Shown here in pieces: positions 12,001-22,983 of a stretch of DNA of 64,000 nucleotides. The stretch is from Citrus sinensis (Eukaryota; Streptophyta; Magnoliopsida; Sapindales; Rutaceae), in contig NC_068564.1 of the NCBI RefSeq assembly GCF_022201045.2, forward strand, positions 3,720,001-3,784,000, in the 5' to 3' direction. The notes under the pieces are model-generated. The model did not search any database, was not told the DNA's origin, and worked only from the letters and a program-made list of their open reading frames with translations. How positions within the stretch are numbered: position 1 is the first letter of the stretch; each line of letters starts with the position of its first letter. The position numbers and the translations under genes are program-made.

Positions 12001-12689
12001 TCACACTAACTCAAAAGAAACCCATTGAGTCACTGACAGATCAATATCAGAGAAACGAAGAACAATGAAACCGTCATGGTTCGGTCAATGTCACCTACAT
12101 CCATGGGTGCAAAAGCTGCAGCCATTGTTCTTTCACTAATCTTTCATGGTAATGCAAGATTTTTAGTAGATCAAAATAAGACGCAAGCAAATTGATGCTC
12201 TGTTCATAAAGATTTTGGCCCTTTTATATAGCTCTGTTCATCAACCTTGAACTATTTCTCAGAGGTTTAAAAACTTTAGTCCTTACTATTAAAAACATGA
12301 AAAGACTACTTTGCCCTTGGGCTCTCTTATTTTGAATTACTACTACAAAACGATAGGAAATTTTACTTTCATTATTACCTCTTCTGATATGTACAGGTCT
12401 CTCGCTGATTTTTTTAATATTATTATTCTAATTACAATAGACTTCATTGAACTTCAAATTGAACTTTTTCATATGCGTGAGAGATTTTAAATCCTCAATC
12501 TCTTACTTCATTGCAAGAAATCAAACCAACTGATTTACCTGTCTTTGTTAAGACAAAATTAAAATGTCTTTTTAATATTGTTGTTTAAAATATAAGTGAG
12601 GATGATCCATTAGCAATGACCCTTATCAAAACACAGCAATTTCAATTCACAACTCTGGAGTATCGCCTGCCCCTGATCTAAAGCCAGTG
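12001..12689. other. Non-coding, possible element interior
   Basis: AT-rich sequence after the PBS-like site. It may include internal remnants of the LTR element. No recognisable protein motif in any frame. Confidence 0.4.
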
Positions 12690-12948
12690 GTTCGAAATTT
12701 TAAGACCTACTTATATCGATGGCTTTTTTAGCCCGCTTGGCTGGTCAAATTGGTCACCGGGCAACAATTTTGCACTTGACACTTTGTTTTATGGGGAGTA
12801 TAAGAATTACGAGCCTGGTTCTTCCACTAGAAAAAGGGTCAAGTGGAGAGGCTTTTGTGTTATAACTAGCGGTTCATTGTTGATAACCTTATAGCTGGCC
12901 GCACATGGCTAGCGGCTACTAACGTGGCATTCATTTTATGCATGTAAA
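12690..12948 (+). pseudogene. Pectinesterase C-terminal fragment
   Basis: The plus strand encodes the C-terminal part of a plant pectin methylesterase (demethylesterification of wall homogalacturonan): PLGWSNWSPGNNFALDTLFY, GEYKNYEPGSSTRKRV and KWRGFCVITSGS. After one frame change come DNLIAGRTWLAATNVAF. A stop precedes the first segment, and the catalytic part of the enzyme is not next to it. It is a broken gene remnant; the family assignment is clear. Confidence 0.85.
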
Positions 12949-13890
12949 TTGATCATTACTTATATATATAAGCATGCCTCTTTATTTTTTTTTAAATATA
13001 GACACACTGTTAAGCCATTCACGTGGTTAATAGGCTTAAAAACTAACTTTATTAAACAACACAACTTAAAAGTGTCTGTATGAAAAAAAAAAATTAATGT
13101 ATGTATGTATGTATGTGATTGTATGGCATATGAATACTGCGGTGATATATTATCCAATGTATTTATCTGTTAATAGCGACTTATTTTGTGCGATTTAAAA
13201 TTTAATTCAAACGTTTTATACTAGAATATGTATAATCATGTTATGATTTATATACCTAGAAAAAGAACTGAAGAATAAAATGTGGATACATTCTTTTTCT
13301 TTTGAGTGTGCTACTAACTTGCTTTTATAGGATGGGAATTTTCGGTGACAAGTCAAGTGAATTCAAACAAAGTTAATTGACTAATTGTTGAAGGAATTTG
13401 CCCAGTTGAATTGTTTCTTGAAAGATTCATGGAGAGTGATTAATCCAGCATGTAATTTACATTGGAATTTTTCCAAAAAAAATTTGCTTGAGAGATCAAC
13501 ATTCTTTAGAAGCTCCAATGTTTATGTACTCTTAGGTAATTTACTCCTTAATTATCCATACAAAAAGGGTTTTATCTTGACATTTTCTTAAAAAAAATCA
13601 ATTGGATTCATATTTTCAACAAGAGTGTATATGCAATAATTGTATTTGGAATCTCCGAATGAAAAATGCATGACAAAGCAAGTCCAAGCATTAGCCAAGG
13701 CCCTTGTGAGCCCATGCTCATGCTTATGGTGCCTCATGGCTCATGCTTATGGTGCCTCATCGAATTAATCAAATTCTTTGGTGTAAGGACTGATTTCGGC
13801 AGTTGGGATTTTAAAATGATCACAGTTTTTATCTCTTTGTTCAAAACTTGCTAGTCCGTCACGCTACCAACAACCTACCACCAATCTCGT
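12949..13890. other. AT-rich non-coding stretch
   Basis: Contains a short TATG microsatellite near 13098-13115. A 20-bp word (TCATGCTTATGGTGCCTCAT) is present twice at 13719-13738 and 13741-13760. The small ORFs here show no family signature. Confidence 0.45.
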
Positions 13891-13891
13891 G

Positions 13892-13899
13892 TATATATA
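13892..13899 (+). promoter_or_regulatory. Possible TATA box upstream of small ORF
   Basis: TATATATA, 67 bp upstream of the ATG at 13966. It may be the surviving promoter of an original pectinesterase gene. Inferred from position and sequence only. Confidence 0.35.
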
Positions 13900-13965
13900 T
13901 AGATTCATGCCCTCACATTTTCATAACCACAACAGGTACTAATTCAATTCTTTGAGCTTCCATTA

Positions 13966-14127
13966 ATGGCAATGAAGCTAAGCTTATTCGTGTTATTCAT
14001 ATCCTTAATTTCACTCTTTGCTCTTGCTCTCTTTCAAGCGTTGCCTCCTATGGCGTCGATTATTGGTGCCGCCTGTGTTGCGGAATGTGATGCCACGGGC
14101 AATGAACCCTCCTCGGGTCAAACGTAA
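13966..14127 (+). CDS. Small chimeric ORF, signal peptide plus antisense pectinesterase
   Basis: A 53-codon ORF begins MAMKLSLFVLFISLISLFAL, a convincing signal peptide, and a TATA-like box lies upstream. Beyond about residue 25 the DNA is the reverse strand of a pectinesterase exon (minus strand reads GFIARGITFRNTGG), so the C-terminal half is an antisense translation with no expected fold. GTAAGT overlaps the stop and could act as a splice donor. I infer a rearranged 5' end of a pectinesterase gene. Whether it is transcribed is unknown, and coding function is doubtful. Confidence 0.3.
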   Translation: MAMKLSLFVLFISLISLFALALFQALPPMASIIGAACVAECDATGNEPSSGQT

Positions 14128-14784
14128 GTTTTTACACAAATTGTGCATGAGTATTCTTTCCGTGGTCGTCCTAAGAACGTTTTCTATTTGCTTAGTATTG
14201 GCACAAGATCCAGTGTTACCATGACTCAAGAATTATGGATTAAAATTCCTGTATTTTGATTTGGGTCTGCTCTGCCTTGAGCAGTGGCCACGTTCTTCTG
14301 CTTATCTATCGGCCTTCTTGCATACATCATATAATTTTGTCAAACAACGGTGTCATTTCCAAAAACGAACTCAACTGCCATAGATGTAGGTTTTTTTTGT
14401 AGAATTGTATTTGTGAATGGGCGCTGAGAGTATCTTAGTAACCTTCAAAGATGCACTGATAGAATACAGAGAAATTAGAGCCTGATCGGAGGGCGACTGG
14501 TTATTTGGGTCGGTTATGTTGCGGAATGTGGTGCCATGGGCACCGCCAAAATTAAACATCATTACTTAGAACAGATAAAATTTGTAAAATGGATAAATTA
14601 TGAGCTTGCTTATATACCAACAGTCGCAGAGTTGAAAGTTGTGAAGCCATCGCCAACACTTCTGCTACCAGTAATAATCGTGGATGTCAATCCGTCACTG
14701 GCCAGCATAATGTTTTTCATTTTTTTACCAATCTCAAAATTCTCCTTGTAAACTCCTCTCTCAACATGCATCACAAATCTTGAT
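14013..14784 (-). pseudogene. Pectinesterase pseudogene, left arm of inverted pair
   Basis: Reading leftwards on the minus strand, the order is RFVMHVERGVYKENFEIGKK, NIMLASDG, TIITGSRSVGDGFTTF and NSATVG, with a GT donor at the usual pectinesterase intron position. Then come TTFRNITDPNN, a frameshifted version of the catalytic block (YIYG and nearby), and a decayed LSK..FLGRP segment near 14140-14220. A further GFIARGITFRNTGG exon piece is joined after that segment, so exon order is scrambled. Several stops and frameshifts rule out a functional enzyme. Confidence 0.82.
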
Positions 14785-14796
14785 GTCACGCTGAAG

Positions 14797-15735
14797 AGAA
14801 CGAGCAATGGGAGATTTGTGATACATATTAAGAAAGAAGTTAATAAGGGGAATCTTGAGATTAGTAATAAAATGAAAAACATTATGACGGTTGGTGATGG
14901 ATTGAAATAGACTATTATTACTGGCAGCAGAAGTGTTGATGGCGGCTTTACAATTTTCAACTGTGCAATTGTTGGTGCTCATAATTTATCTATTTTATAA
15001 ATTGTATCTATTCTAGGTAATGATGTTTAATGTTCTTTTGTTGGATTCAGCTTTGACAAGAGAAGCGTTCATTGCTTGTGGCATCACATTCCGCAACACA
15101 GCCACAAAACCAGTAAGCAGTCGCCCTCCAATCAGGCTTCGATTTCTCGATATTCTACAGTGCGGCTTTGAAGGTTAGCAAGATACTCTCAACATCCATT
15201 CACAAAGACAGTTCTGCAAAGAATGCGCTATCTATGGCACAGTTGAGTTCATTTTCAGAAATGCCGCCTTGTTCTGCAGAACTTTATGATTTGTGCGAGA
15301 CGGCCAATGGATCAGCAAAAGAATGTGATCACAGCTCAAGGCAGAACAACTAATCTAATACAAGAATTTTAATCTATAATTCTCGACTCATGAAAGCACC
15401 AAATCTTGTGCCAATGTTAAGCAAATTCAAAATATTCTAAGGACGACCATGAAAAGAATACTCATGTATAGTTTACGTGCAAACTTACCTTGATTCTTTT
15501 GTTGATCCTGCTAGTTAGCTCGAATAGAGTGACAATTTTGCTCTCAACACTCTATTTTACCTAGCGTTTTAGAACATTGGCCTGGTTGTATCAACTAGTC
15601 GGAGACTGAAGTGGCGCGGCTACCAGGTTATTACCAGCGGAACCAAAGCATTAAAGTTCACAGTTGAAAACTTCATTGCCGGAAACTCATGGTTGTCGGC
15701 GACTGGTTTGTCGTTTAGGACTGGCCTTTGATCAT
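14797..15735 (+). pseudogene. Pectinesterase pseudogene, right arm of inverted pair
   Basis: The plus strand carries RFVIHIKKEV, KNIMTVGDGLK, a stop, and TIITGSRSVDGGFTIF with a GT donor (14797-14974). Then come GITFRNTATKP, QDTLNIHSQRQFCKECAIYG and TVEFIF (15056-15350), and the LSKFK..GRP..KEYS segment (15400-15480). The C-terminal end follows as LKWRGYQVITSG, FTVENFIAGNSWLSATG (about 15608-15735). TAG codons, for example in FEG*QDTL, and frame changes break it. It starts within about 15 bp of the left arm and points the other way. Confidence 0.82.
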
Positions 15736-15949
15736 GTTCAACATTGATGTCCCCAAAAAAACTTCTAGATTGTGATGAACTTTACTAATACATATAGTGA
15801 TTCCAATAAAATAGAAAAATAAAATGGGTCTAATCATAATATTTACAAAAAAAAAAGAGTATCCTACATTTTAATTCAAGATATTATGTTGTACTAGTAA
15901 TATTCCTATAATATAAATGATGGTGGATCAAATGCTGAATTCACTAGTT
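15736..15949. other. AT-rich spacer
   Basis: No coding signal. It lies between the pectinesterase remnants and the 5'-truncated copia gag. Confidence 0.4.
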
Positions 15950-16521
15950 GTTGAATATAAATAGGAGGAAGATAATACAATTGTAAAAGCTACAATTTTA
16001 AGCCATATGCAAGATGAACTTATTCCTTTATTTGAAGATTATAAGATTGCAAAAGAAATGATGAAAGCCTTGCAAGCTAAATATAGTGCTAAATATCAAA
16101 CTCATGTACAATTGTTGCTTGAAAAATTTATTGGAATATACACGAAAGAGGGAAATGATGCGGTTAACCATGTCAATAATATGACACTGCTAGCTAAGGA
16201 ATTATCATTTTTAAGTAATATAATTATTGATAAAATGCAAGTTTCCATGGTTCTTAATAGCTTACCACCATCATGGGATTTGGTTGTTACATCATTGTTC
16301 AAATCAAGTTTTGACTATGGACAATTTAGCATCAATTTTAGTGCTGAAACAAGAAAGAAAGAATCACGGAAAACACTCAAATTGGACGATGATGGAGGAT
16401 TCTCCGAAGCCTTCTAATCAGTTCAAGAACCAAGAAAAAGGAAAGAAGAAAAATAAGAATAAGTGGCCAAATCCTTAAGATGAAAAAGATTAAGAAAAAT
16501 GAATGTTTCAAACGTAGCCAA
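15950..16521 (+). pseudogene. Ty1/copia gag (UBN2-type), 5' part of a split element
   Basis: The 136-codon frame at 16007-16417 contains MQDELIPLFEDYKIAKEMMK, ALQAKYS and VLNSLPPSWDLVV, the hallmarks of copia gag (capsid-like, UBN2 family). The frame then drifts through a lysine-rich linker to the start of a zinc knuckle (ECFKRSQ, with R replacing the second Cys) at 16499-16521. There a 6.46-kb element interrupts it. The rest of the knuckle (AGHFKKNCPK) resumes in frame at 22987. No LTR is visible upstream, so the element is 5' truncated. Confidence 0.88.
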
Positions 16522-17188
16522 CTACAACAAAAACATGTATTAGCGAGGGACACAATCCCTCGGTAAATATAAAAATTTCTCGGTAATACATATTACCGAG
16601 GGAAAATGTCCGTCGGAGTCCGTCGTGAAAACGCTTGTAGTTAATTCTATAATTCCCAGTCCTTCAGAAAAATGGATTATTACCAAGGGAAATATCCCTC
16701 GATAGAGAGCAAATACTTCCGTCGGAATTTTTATTCAAACGATGAATAAAATTATTGCCTAAGGACATATTTTCTCGGTAATGACATATTTCCAATGGAA
16801 TATATCCGTCGGTAAAAATTTGTAACCCTTGGAAAAATGAGACTCCAACCATATTTTGAACCCTCGGAAATATTGGATAGTCCCTTGGAAATATATTATT
16901 TTTTTGCCATTACGTTAATCAATTTGTACATGAATTATACAATCAAAGTGTAACAAAATTAAAACAATTACTAAAAGAAATCTAATAAGTTCATTATCAA
17001 AATTATAATCCAGTACATGTAACAAAGATAAATGCAATTCATTCATTGTTCAACTTCATATACATAAAATGATTCTTCATCTTCATTTGGTCTTACACTT
17101 CAAGAAGTTGGATTAGACATTCTTACTTCTCAAATATTCCATCAAATATTCTGCTCATCACTTGCAATTTGTTCCTCATCTTCATAAT

Positions 17189-18839
17189 TAACTATGGCCA
17201 ATGAGCCGCGCCGGCAAGTGTCGGCCCACCAATTTGGTGGGCCGTGCTGTGCCTACATTTTTTTTAGTTGAGCCCGGCACGGCCCACGGCACGAGCCCTC
17301 TCGTGCCGTGCTCATTCCATGCCCAAAAAAAGCCCACCAACTTTTTTTTTTTTTAGCGTGCCTAAAAAAGCCCACGTGCCTAGCGTGTTTTATTCAAGCC
17401 CACGTGCCTAGCATGCTTTATTCAAGCCCACGTGCCTGACGTGCTTTTTTAAGCCCACCAACATAATAATAATATTCACAATCATAATCATATTAATTTT
17501 TATTAAGAGAGCAATTAACATTTTATTATTAGTTTATCACAATTTCACAACTATATATTTTATTTCACAATAATCAATCATAATTCATAACACAACAATA
17601 TATAAATTTAATTCCATAGATCATAATAATAATTAATTAAAATTAAAAATACAATCCTCGAATAATCATTATAATAATTAATTTCTAAATGAACATCGGT
17701 CAAGATTCTCATAAGAGACATTAGACTCTTTGTTGTGTTTGAAAGATTGAGAAGATGCTAAACGCCGAGTGCAACAAGATTGGCAAAATGCTTTAATTAA
17801 ACAAATTGAGAGTTTGAATGTTGATCAAGATGGAGTGGATCCAGATTATGCAGAGTACTGAACATTGAAGTCACTTCCAAAGACTAGAGATTTTTTTTTC
17901 TTGTAACTTTTTCTGTAACTTTTTGAAACAATTTTTATTAGTGAGAAGGTTGTAAATTTGCAAATGATAGATGGTTCAGTAAGTGCCAACCTAGTTGGGA
18001 TGTACTGTTAACTATAGTGATGCAAATTACACCTAATTTTATTTGAATTACTAATATTATAATTGTACTTTAATTTCATTTAATGAAAATGTAATTTTTA
18101 ATTTATCATAATTTTTCTTGTGTATAAAATGGAAAATATTTCATTCACAAATGAAATGTATCTCTATTAAATATTAACTAAGTTATGATTTAATATTAAT
18201 CTGAAAAATATTTCATATGAAAAATATTTTATTATTAATTTTGTAAAAAAAATTATTTTTTTATTTATAATTTATAAATTTATGATATTTATAACCTTAT
18301 TTATTAAAATCATGATATTTAATTATTTACTTATTCATTTAATAAATTATAAACACAAATAAATAATTAAATAAATATCATAAATAAAATTATGATATTT
18401 ATAATTTTATTTATTAAAATCAAGATATTTACTTATTCATTTAATAAATTATAAACATAAAAGATTAGAATATTTATTTAAACTAAGATTTAATGATTTA
18501 AATTAATTTTTAAAAGTCTATGCTAAAAAATATATTAAAACATTTAATTTCAAGATATTGTACTTTAATTTCATAACATTTTATATTTACTTTTTGTTAA
18601 AAAACATTTACTTAAATATATTTTGGCCCACGTACTATTAATGGCTCACGGACCGTGTGCTAGCCCACTAATGAATCGTGCTTATTACGTGCTTTTTCGC
18701 GTGCCGTGCTTTAAGGCCCGCGTGCCTAAAATTCTAGGCCCGGCACGGCCCACATGTGTGCCATGCCGTGCCTCGTGCCTCATCGAAATGTGCTCGTGCC
18801 GTGCCGTACCCGTGCCGCCCGGCCCATTGGCCATCTTTA
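17189..18839. mobile_element. 1.65-kb hAT-type element
   Basis: Its inverted ends are TAACTATGGCCAATG on the left and, reverse-complemented, TAAAGATGGCCAATG on the right. They are flanked by a perfect 8-bp duplication TTCATAAT (17181-17188 and 18840-18847), the length expected for hAT. GC-rich ends rich in GGCACG and GCCCAC words surround an AT-rich core. About 17360-17460 has three degenerate 27-bp repeats of AAGCCCACGTGCCT. No convincing transposase remains, so it is a non-autonomous or decayed copy nested in the larger inverted-repeat element. Confidence 0.85.
17285..17310. repeat. Subterminal perfect hairpin of the hAT element
   Basis: CACGGCACGAG, a 4-nt loop CCCT, then CTCGTGCCGTG: an 11-bp perfect inverted repeat in the left end. 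It may be a transposase-binding or structural feature (inference). Confidence 0.6.
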
Positions 18840-18847
18840 TTCATAAT

Positions 18848-20688
18848 CTACAATAAGATCCTGCATTATTGGAAAACCACGTTTTTTTTTTTTTTTTTGA
18901 AAGGGGAAAACCACGTTGATAGTATTTAGTTATCAACATAATTGAAAACTATATTAATAGTATGCTGGTACTCTTTTAGCGTATAACAATTATCAAGCAA
19001 GCATAGGGCATTTCACAATTTTCCTTAGCAACGGTAATAAACTATTCTAAATGTATATCAATCATGTTCGATTACTCCAAATTTTCTTAAGTCAAATCCT
19101 CTTCGATTACTCCAAATTTACTTAAGTCAAATCCTCTATACAAGCACTGTCAAACTAATTCATGAATGAATCTGGATTCTATTTTGATGCATGAGATCAT
19201 AAAATAGTTAAATGAACTATGCAAAATATGATTTTTAACTACTAAATACACATGCTCAGAATATGTAACAATAATTGCCCAGCATACATACCTTTAATTT
19301 CTACAAACGAGCTCCTTGATACAAGTGTAAAGTCCTCAATCTGCCTTAAAAAAATCTACATGCTTACCCATCAATAAAATTTTTAAGTCATTTATCTGCG
19401 TCAAGTTTAAGGATATTTCAGGTACATACATCTTCATTTGGCTCAAATATGGAGCAAAATAAACAAACTAAAATTACCATATGCGGCTTTTAACATGTTC
19501 AAGAAATGTAGATGTCAAAACCCCATTTGGCTATATATTTTACATATATTAATTAGGCCAAACGGAGGAAGAAGTATGCAAAACTTATAGCCTGCAAAAA
19601 CTTCCTTATATTTACGTTTGCTTAAAACGTAAAAGAACTAAATTTAAAAAAAATTGAAAAAGAAAAGAAAGAAATAAAACAATATAGATTGACATCTCAC
19701 CCTTGCGTCAGTGAATAATATTAGGAAGTTGAGCATCTTCTTGAAATTCACTTTATCTCTGTAACAAGGGACAAGGCCATAATAATTTAATGTCATATAC
19801 TTGAATTAAACATGAACTCAACCTGAACAGAAGTAACATTTGAAACTTCAATCACGAATTAATCCTTAGCAATTTACTTGGACATTTTACTTAGTTAATG
19901 CAAAGTTTCGCAATTTCAACAATAGGCCACTGTAATAATTGTTTCCCAGATTTATCTAGCTAAAGTTTACTGGGAATTGCCAGCAAAATTAGTCCAAAAA
20001 CAGAGTTTTTAAATATAAACTTCAAAAGCTAGTCAACAGTTCTAACTAGTTTAAATAGTATTTAAAGCCAAATTACATGTACTTCAGTCATAAACCATTA
20101 TAATGAATCAATAAGTAATCAAACTACCAGCTTATATTCAATAAACCACGTGCGCTCATTCAATTCATATGGCATTATCTCAACGAAATGGGCGCGAATG
20201 CAACATATATTTTCCTAGTGTAAGTATCAGTTTCGGGCGTTGGGTATCCTTGGAAATCCACATCCCCTCCTCTCAAGTAATTACGACGGGGACAAGGAGG
20301 GCATAGGGACATAAGTAGAATCGGGGATGGATATGAGAATGTCGATCCTCCCCTCCCCCAAATCGCCATCCCTAGTAACAATAGGATTTTACAACTTTAA
20401 AATATCCTATTATACACTAGAAGCTATCAAACTAATGATGGTCATAATCTGAATAGAAAAAATATCAAAACAAGATAAATCACAAAGGATGTTGAACCAG
20501 AATATCAGAGAAATCAAGAGCTTGATTTCTATGGGCCCATTATTTATAACCGAGATAAAGTTTTTTCCTCTCAATTAAGCCTAGAACTTCTGCACTCTTT
20601 CAAAATAAAAATTTACTTTTTATTATCCAAGCTACAAACAAACAAAATCTTCATATAAAATATAAAATTTGGCTGTTCAAAAACTAAC
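18848..20688. other. Non-coding interior of the inverted-repeat element
   Basis: AT-rich, with no recognisable protein. A G/C-rich patch at 20215-20371 ends CCATCCCTAG. It resembles one end of another plant hAT element, but no partner end or duplication is visible. See also the poly-T micro-insertion at 18884-18904. Confidence 0.4.
18884..18904 (-). mobile_element. Poly(A) micro-insertion with 13-bp target duplication
   Basis: GGAAAACCACGTT occurs at 18871-18883 and again at 18905-18917, flanking only a T run followed by GAAAGG. On the minus strand this is a few bases followed by a poly(A) tail. The structure is what an extremely 5'-truncated LINE or SINE insertion would leave. Confidence 0.55.
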
Positions 20689-20804
20689 CTGTCACCAAGA
20701 GGTGATGATCCAGCCGTATAAGGAACAGAGACGGCAGCTCTCTTGATGGCAGAAACAAAAGCAACAATAACGGGAGAAGAAGAAGAATTAGCTCTCGAAT
20801 TCAT
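20689..20804 (-). other. Possible captured exon with splice donor
   Basis: The minus strand reads ATG, then MNSRANSSSSPVIVAFVSAI and RAAVSVPYTAGSSPLGD, and meets a good donor (CAG|GTTAGT) at 20688. Composition and the donor suggest a first exon of a host gene carried by the transposon. I do not recognise the protein and see no downstream exon with confidence. Confidence 0.3.
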
Positions 20805-21415
20805 GCAAGCAGGTTTGAAAAAAGGGGGGAAAGAAGTAAAATTAACAATACAAATAGTCCAAATCACAATTAGAATTCATCTAAATCAAAGCTATACATG
20901 CATTACGAAAGTATTAAAAAATTAATTGTTACAATAAAAGGCATGGGATTTTATTACATAGCGTTAGGTGCAGCTTGATGTCATCTAGGACTTCAAATCA
21001 AACGCACTACCTTTAATTCGGCAATCCCAACTTCTGGCAGTTCTTCAAATCGCTCAGGCACGACATGATTTGCAACAAAACCATCGGAACTCCGCCACCG
21101 TCGATCTACGAAATTGATGGTATATTTTCATCATTCTCATCGGAGCAAATTAAGGGATTTTGATGGAGGTCAGGAATTTCATTTCTATAATTCACTTTCT
21201 TTACCTCAATTTGGAGACGATTTCCTTAAAAAATTGCAAAATGTTTATTCATGGATGTGGGGGAAAAACTCACAAAGTGGTGAGCTAAAGCATGATATGG
21301 GTGTCATCGCTCGATATTAAAACCAAAAAAAAAAAAAATCCTATTTCCTAGGGCTCAATGATGCCGTCGCTCCAAATTTTGGCGCTATAATACCCGCCAA
21401 AAAAAAATCACTTTA
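20805..21415. other. Non-coding
   Basis: Contains ORFs of about 60-68 codons on the plus strand without known motifs. Nothing I can support as a gene. Confidence 0.35.
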
Positions 21416-21589
21416 CCGAGAGATTTTTGATATTTTTTTCCGAGGGAAATATTACCGTTGGTAATAATATGGAGGGAATTGCGTGGGATATACCTCGTTT
21501 CCCTGGTAATACTTAAAATATACCTCAGTTAATTAAAATTTGTAATTTTACACATACATATTTAAAAAAATAAGGGAAAGTATAAAAAT

Positions 21590-22720
21590 AGCCTCAAAAA
21601 ATGCTAACAAAAAATTAATACTCGACTCATTCAATTTACTTACTCGACTTATTTAATTGTCTTCACTTCTTACTCGATTGAATGCTCAACTTACCAGACT
21701 TCATACCCGACTTCATACTCGACTAGATACTCGACTTAGATGCTGGAGAAGCTATTCGGAGTTTAGAGACAAATAACTATTTTGGTCCAACCTTGGTAAG
21801 TTATACTCTTCGTCCTGTGGAAGGATCTAGGACTCTAGCAAAGCCTGCCGATTCAGTTTCTCAACCTGGCGAGGCACCTCCCCTTGACTTCATAAGGCAG
21901 AATCTTGAGATGATGACATCAATGCTAAAGAACTTTGGGGATAAACTTTCTCTAGAGATGAAAGCCAAATTGGAGAGTGAAATTAAAGGCCTTCTCAAAA
22001 GGGTCAGCTCCATGCCCAATTCTTCCTCTTCCTAGTAAGAGTTTTAAGATGTAGGTTCTCTAGTTAGGTTGTTTATTGATGTAGTGGCCCTTTCAGTAGA
22101 GACTAGATATCATTACAGTTCCCGGTTCTGAGGTTTGTATCACTTCTTACTCGACTGAGTGCTCAACGTACCAGACTTCATACCCGACTTCATACTCGAC
22201 TAGATACTCGACTTATTCAATTGCTTTCACTTCTTACTCGACTGAATGCTCAACGTACCAGACTTCATACCCGACTTCGTACTCGACTTATTCAATTGTT
22301 TTCACTTCTTACTTGACTAAATGCTCAACTTACCAGACTTCATACCCGACTTCGTACTCAACTAGATACTCGACTTATTTCATTGTCTTCACTTCTTACT
22401 CGACTGAATGCTCAACTTACCCGACTACTTACCCGACTTCGTACCCTACTTCGTACTCGACTTATTCAATTGCCTTCATTTCTTACTCGACTGAATGCTC
22501 AACTTACCACACTTCACTTCTTTAAAAATATTAATACTCGACTTAATACTCGGCCTCTTGAAAAATTACATAAATTTAACTTGACTTTTACTTAATACTC
22601 GACTCATTTAATATGCTTACTCGACTTCCTACTAGACCATATACTCAACTTACTTATCTTCAATTCTTACTCGACTAAATTCTCGACCTACCCGACTTCA
22701 TACTAGACTTCTTCTTGCAC
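21590..22720 (+). repeat. Degenerate ACTCGACTT minisatellite
   Basis: Built on words such as TACTCGACTT, TACCCGACTTC and AATGCTCAACTTACC, in higher-order units of about 76-88 bp. The phrase ACTTCTTACTCGACT recurs near 21665, 22141, 22229, 22305, 22391 and 22479. A non-repetitive block at about 21739-22140 interrupts the array. Confidence 0.75.
21739..22035 (+). other. Coding-like fragment inside the minisatellite
   Basis: An open stretch of about 98 codons ends at TAG. Segments include [60 protein letters not shown] and [15 protein letters not shown]. The C-terminal third looks helical and amphipathic. It is bounded on both sides by minisatellite sequence. I do not recognise the family. It may be a captured host fragment or a piece of another transposon. 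Confidence 0.4.
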
Positions 22721-22983
22721 TGAGAGGAAGAAAGGTGTGGATTCTTGATTTTTTTAAGGTTATTTTTTACTTTTCCTATTTTCCTGAGGTATATGTATGT
22801 AATAGAGTATAAATTTGATATTTAAGGATAAATTAGGGATATTTAAATAAAAAAACCCAATAATATGTGCATTTTTCTCTAATTACCTACGAAACCTTAA
22901 AGTCCCTCGGAATCAGACTATTCACCTAGGGGTTTTGAGGTCCCTTGAAAATAAATGGTCGGTAATATACATTTTTGTTGTAG

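Larger units (their letters stand above)
16522..22983. mobile_element. 6.46-kb terminal-inverted-repeat element (CACTA-like, non-autonomous)
   Basis: The ends are CTACAACAAAAA on the left and TTTTTGTTGTAG on the right, a perfect 12-bp inverted pair. They are followed inside by subterminal words such as CCGAGGGAAA and CCTCGGTAA in both orientations (16545-16880, 21416-21530 and 22900-22965). The flanks are CAA and TAA, a 3-bp duplication with one mismatch. Removing the element restores a continuous gag zinc-knuckle codon frame. Subterminal repeats and a 3-bp duplication suit CACTA (EnSpm) elements, but the terminus lacks a clean CACTA, so the superfamily is uncertain. No transposase is visible. 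It carries a nested hAT element, a possible captured exon, a minisatellite and a coding-like fragment. Confidence 0.75.

Noticed and set aside
20215..20371. A second hAT element ending CCATCCCTAG
   Set aside because: Only one end-like sequence is visible; no partner terminus or 8-bp duplication was found.
21590..22720. Telomere- or centromere-type satellite
   Set aside because: The units are degenerate, irregular in period (about 76-88 bp) and confined to about 1 kb inside a transposon.
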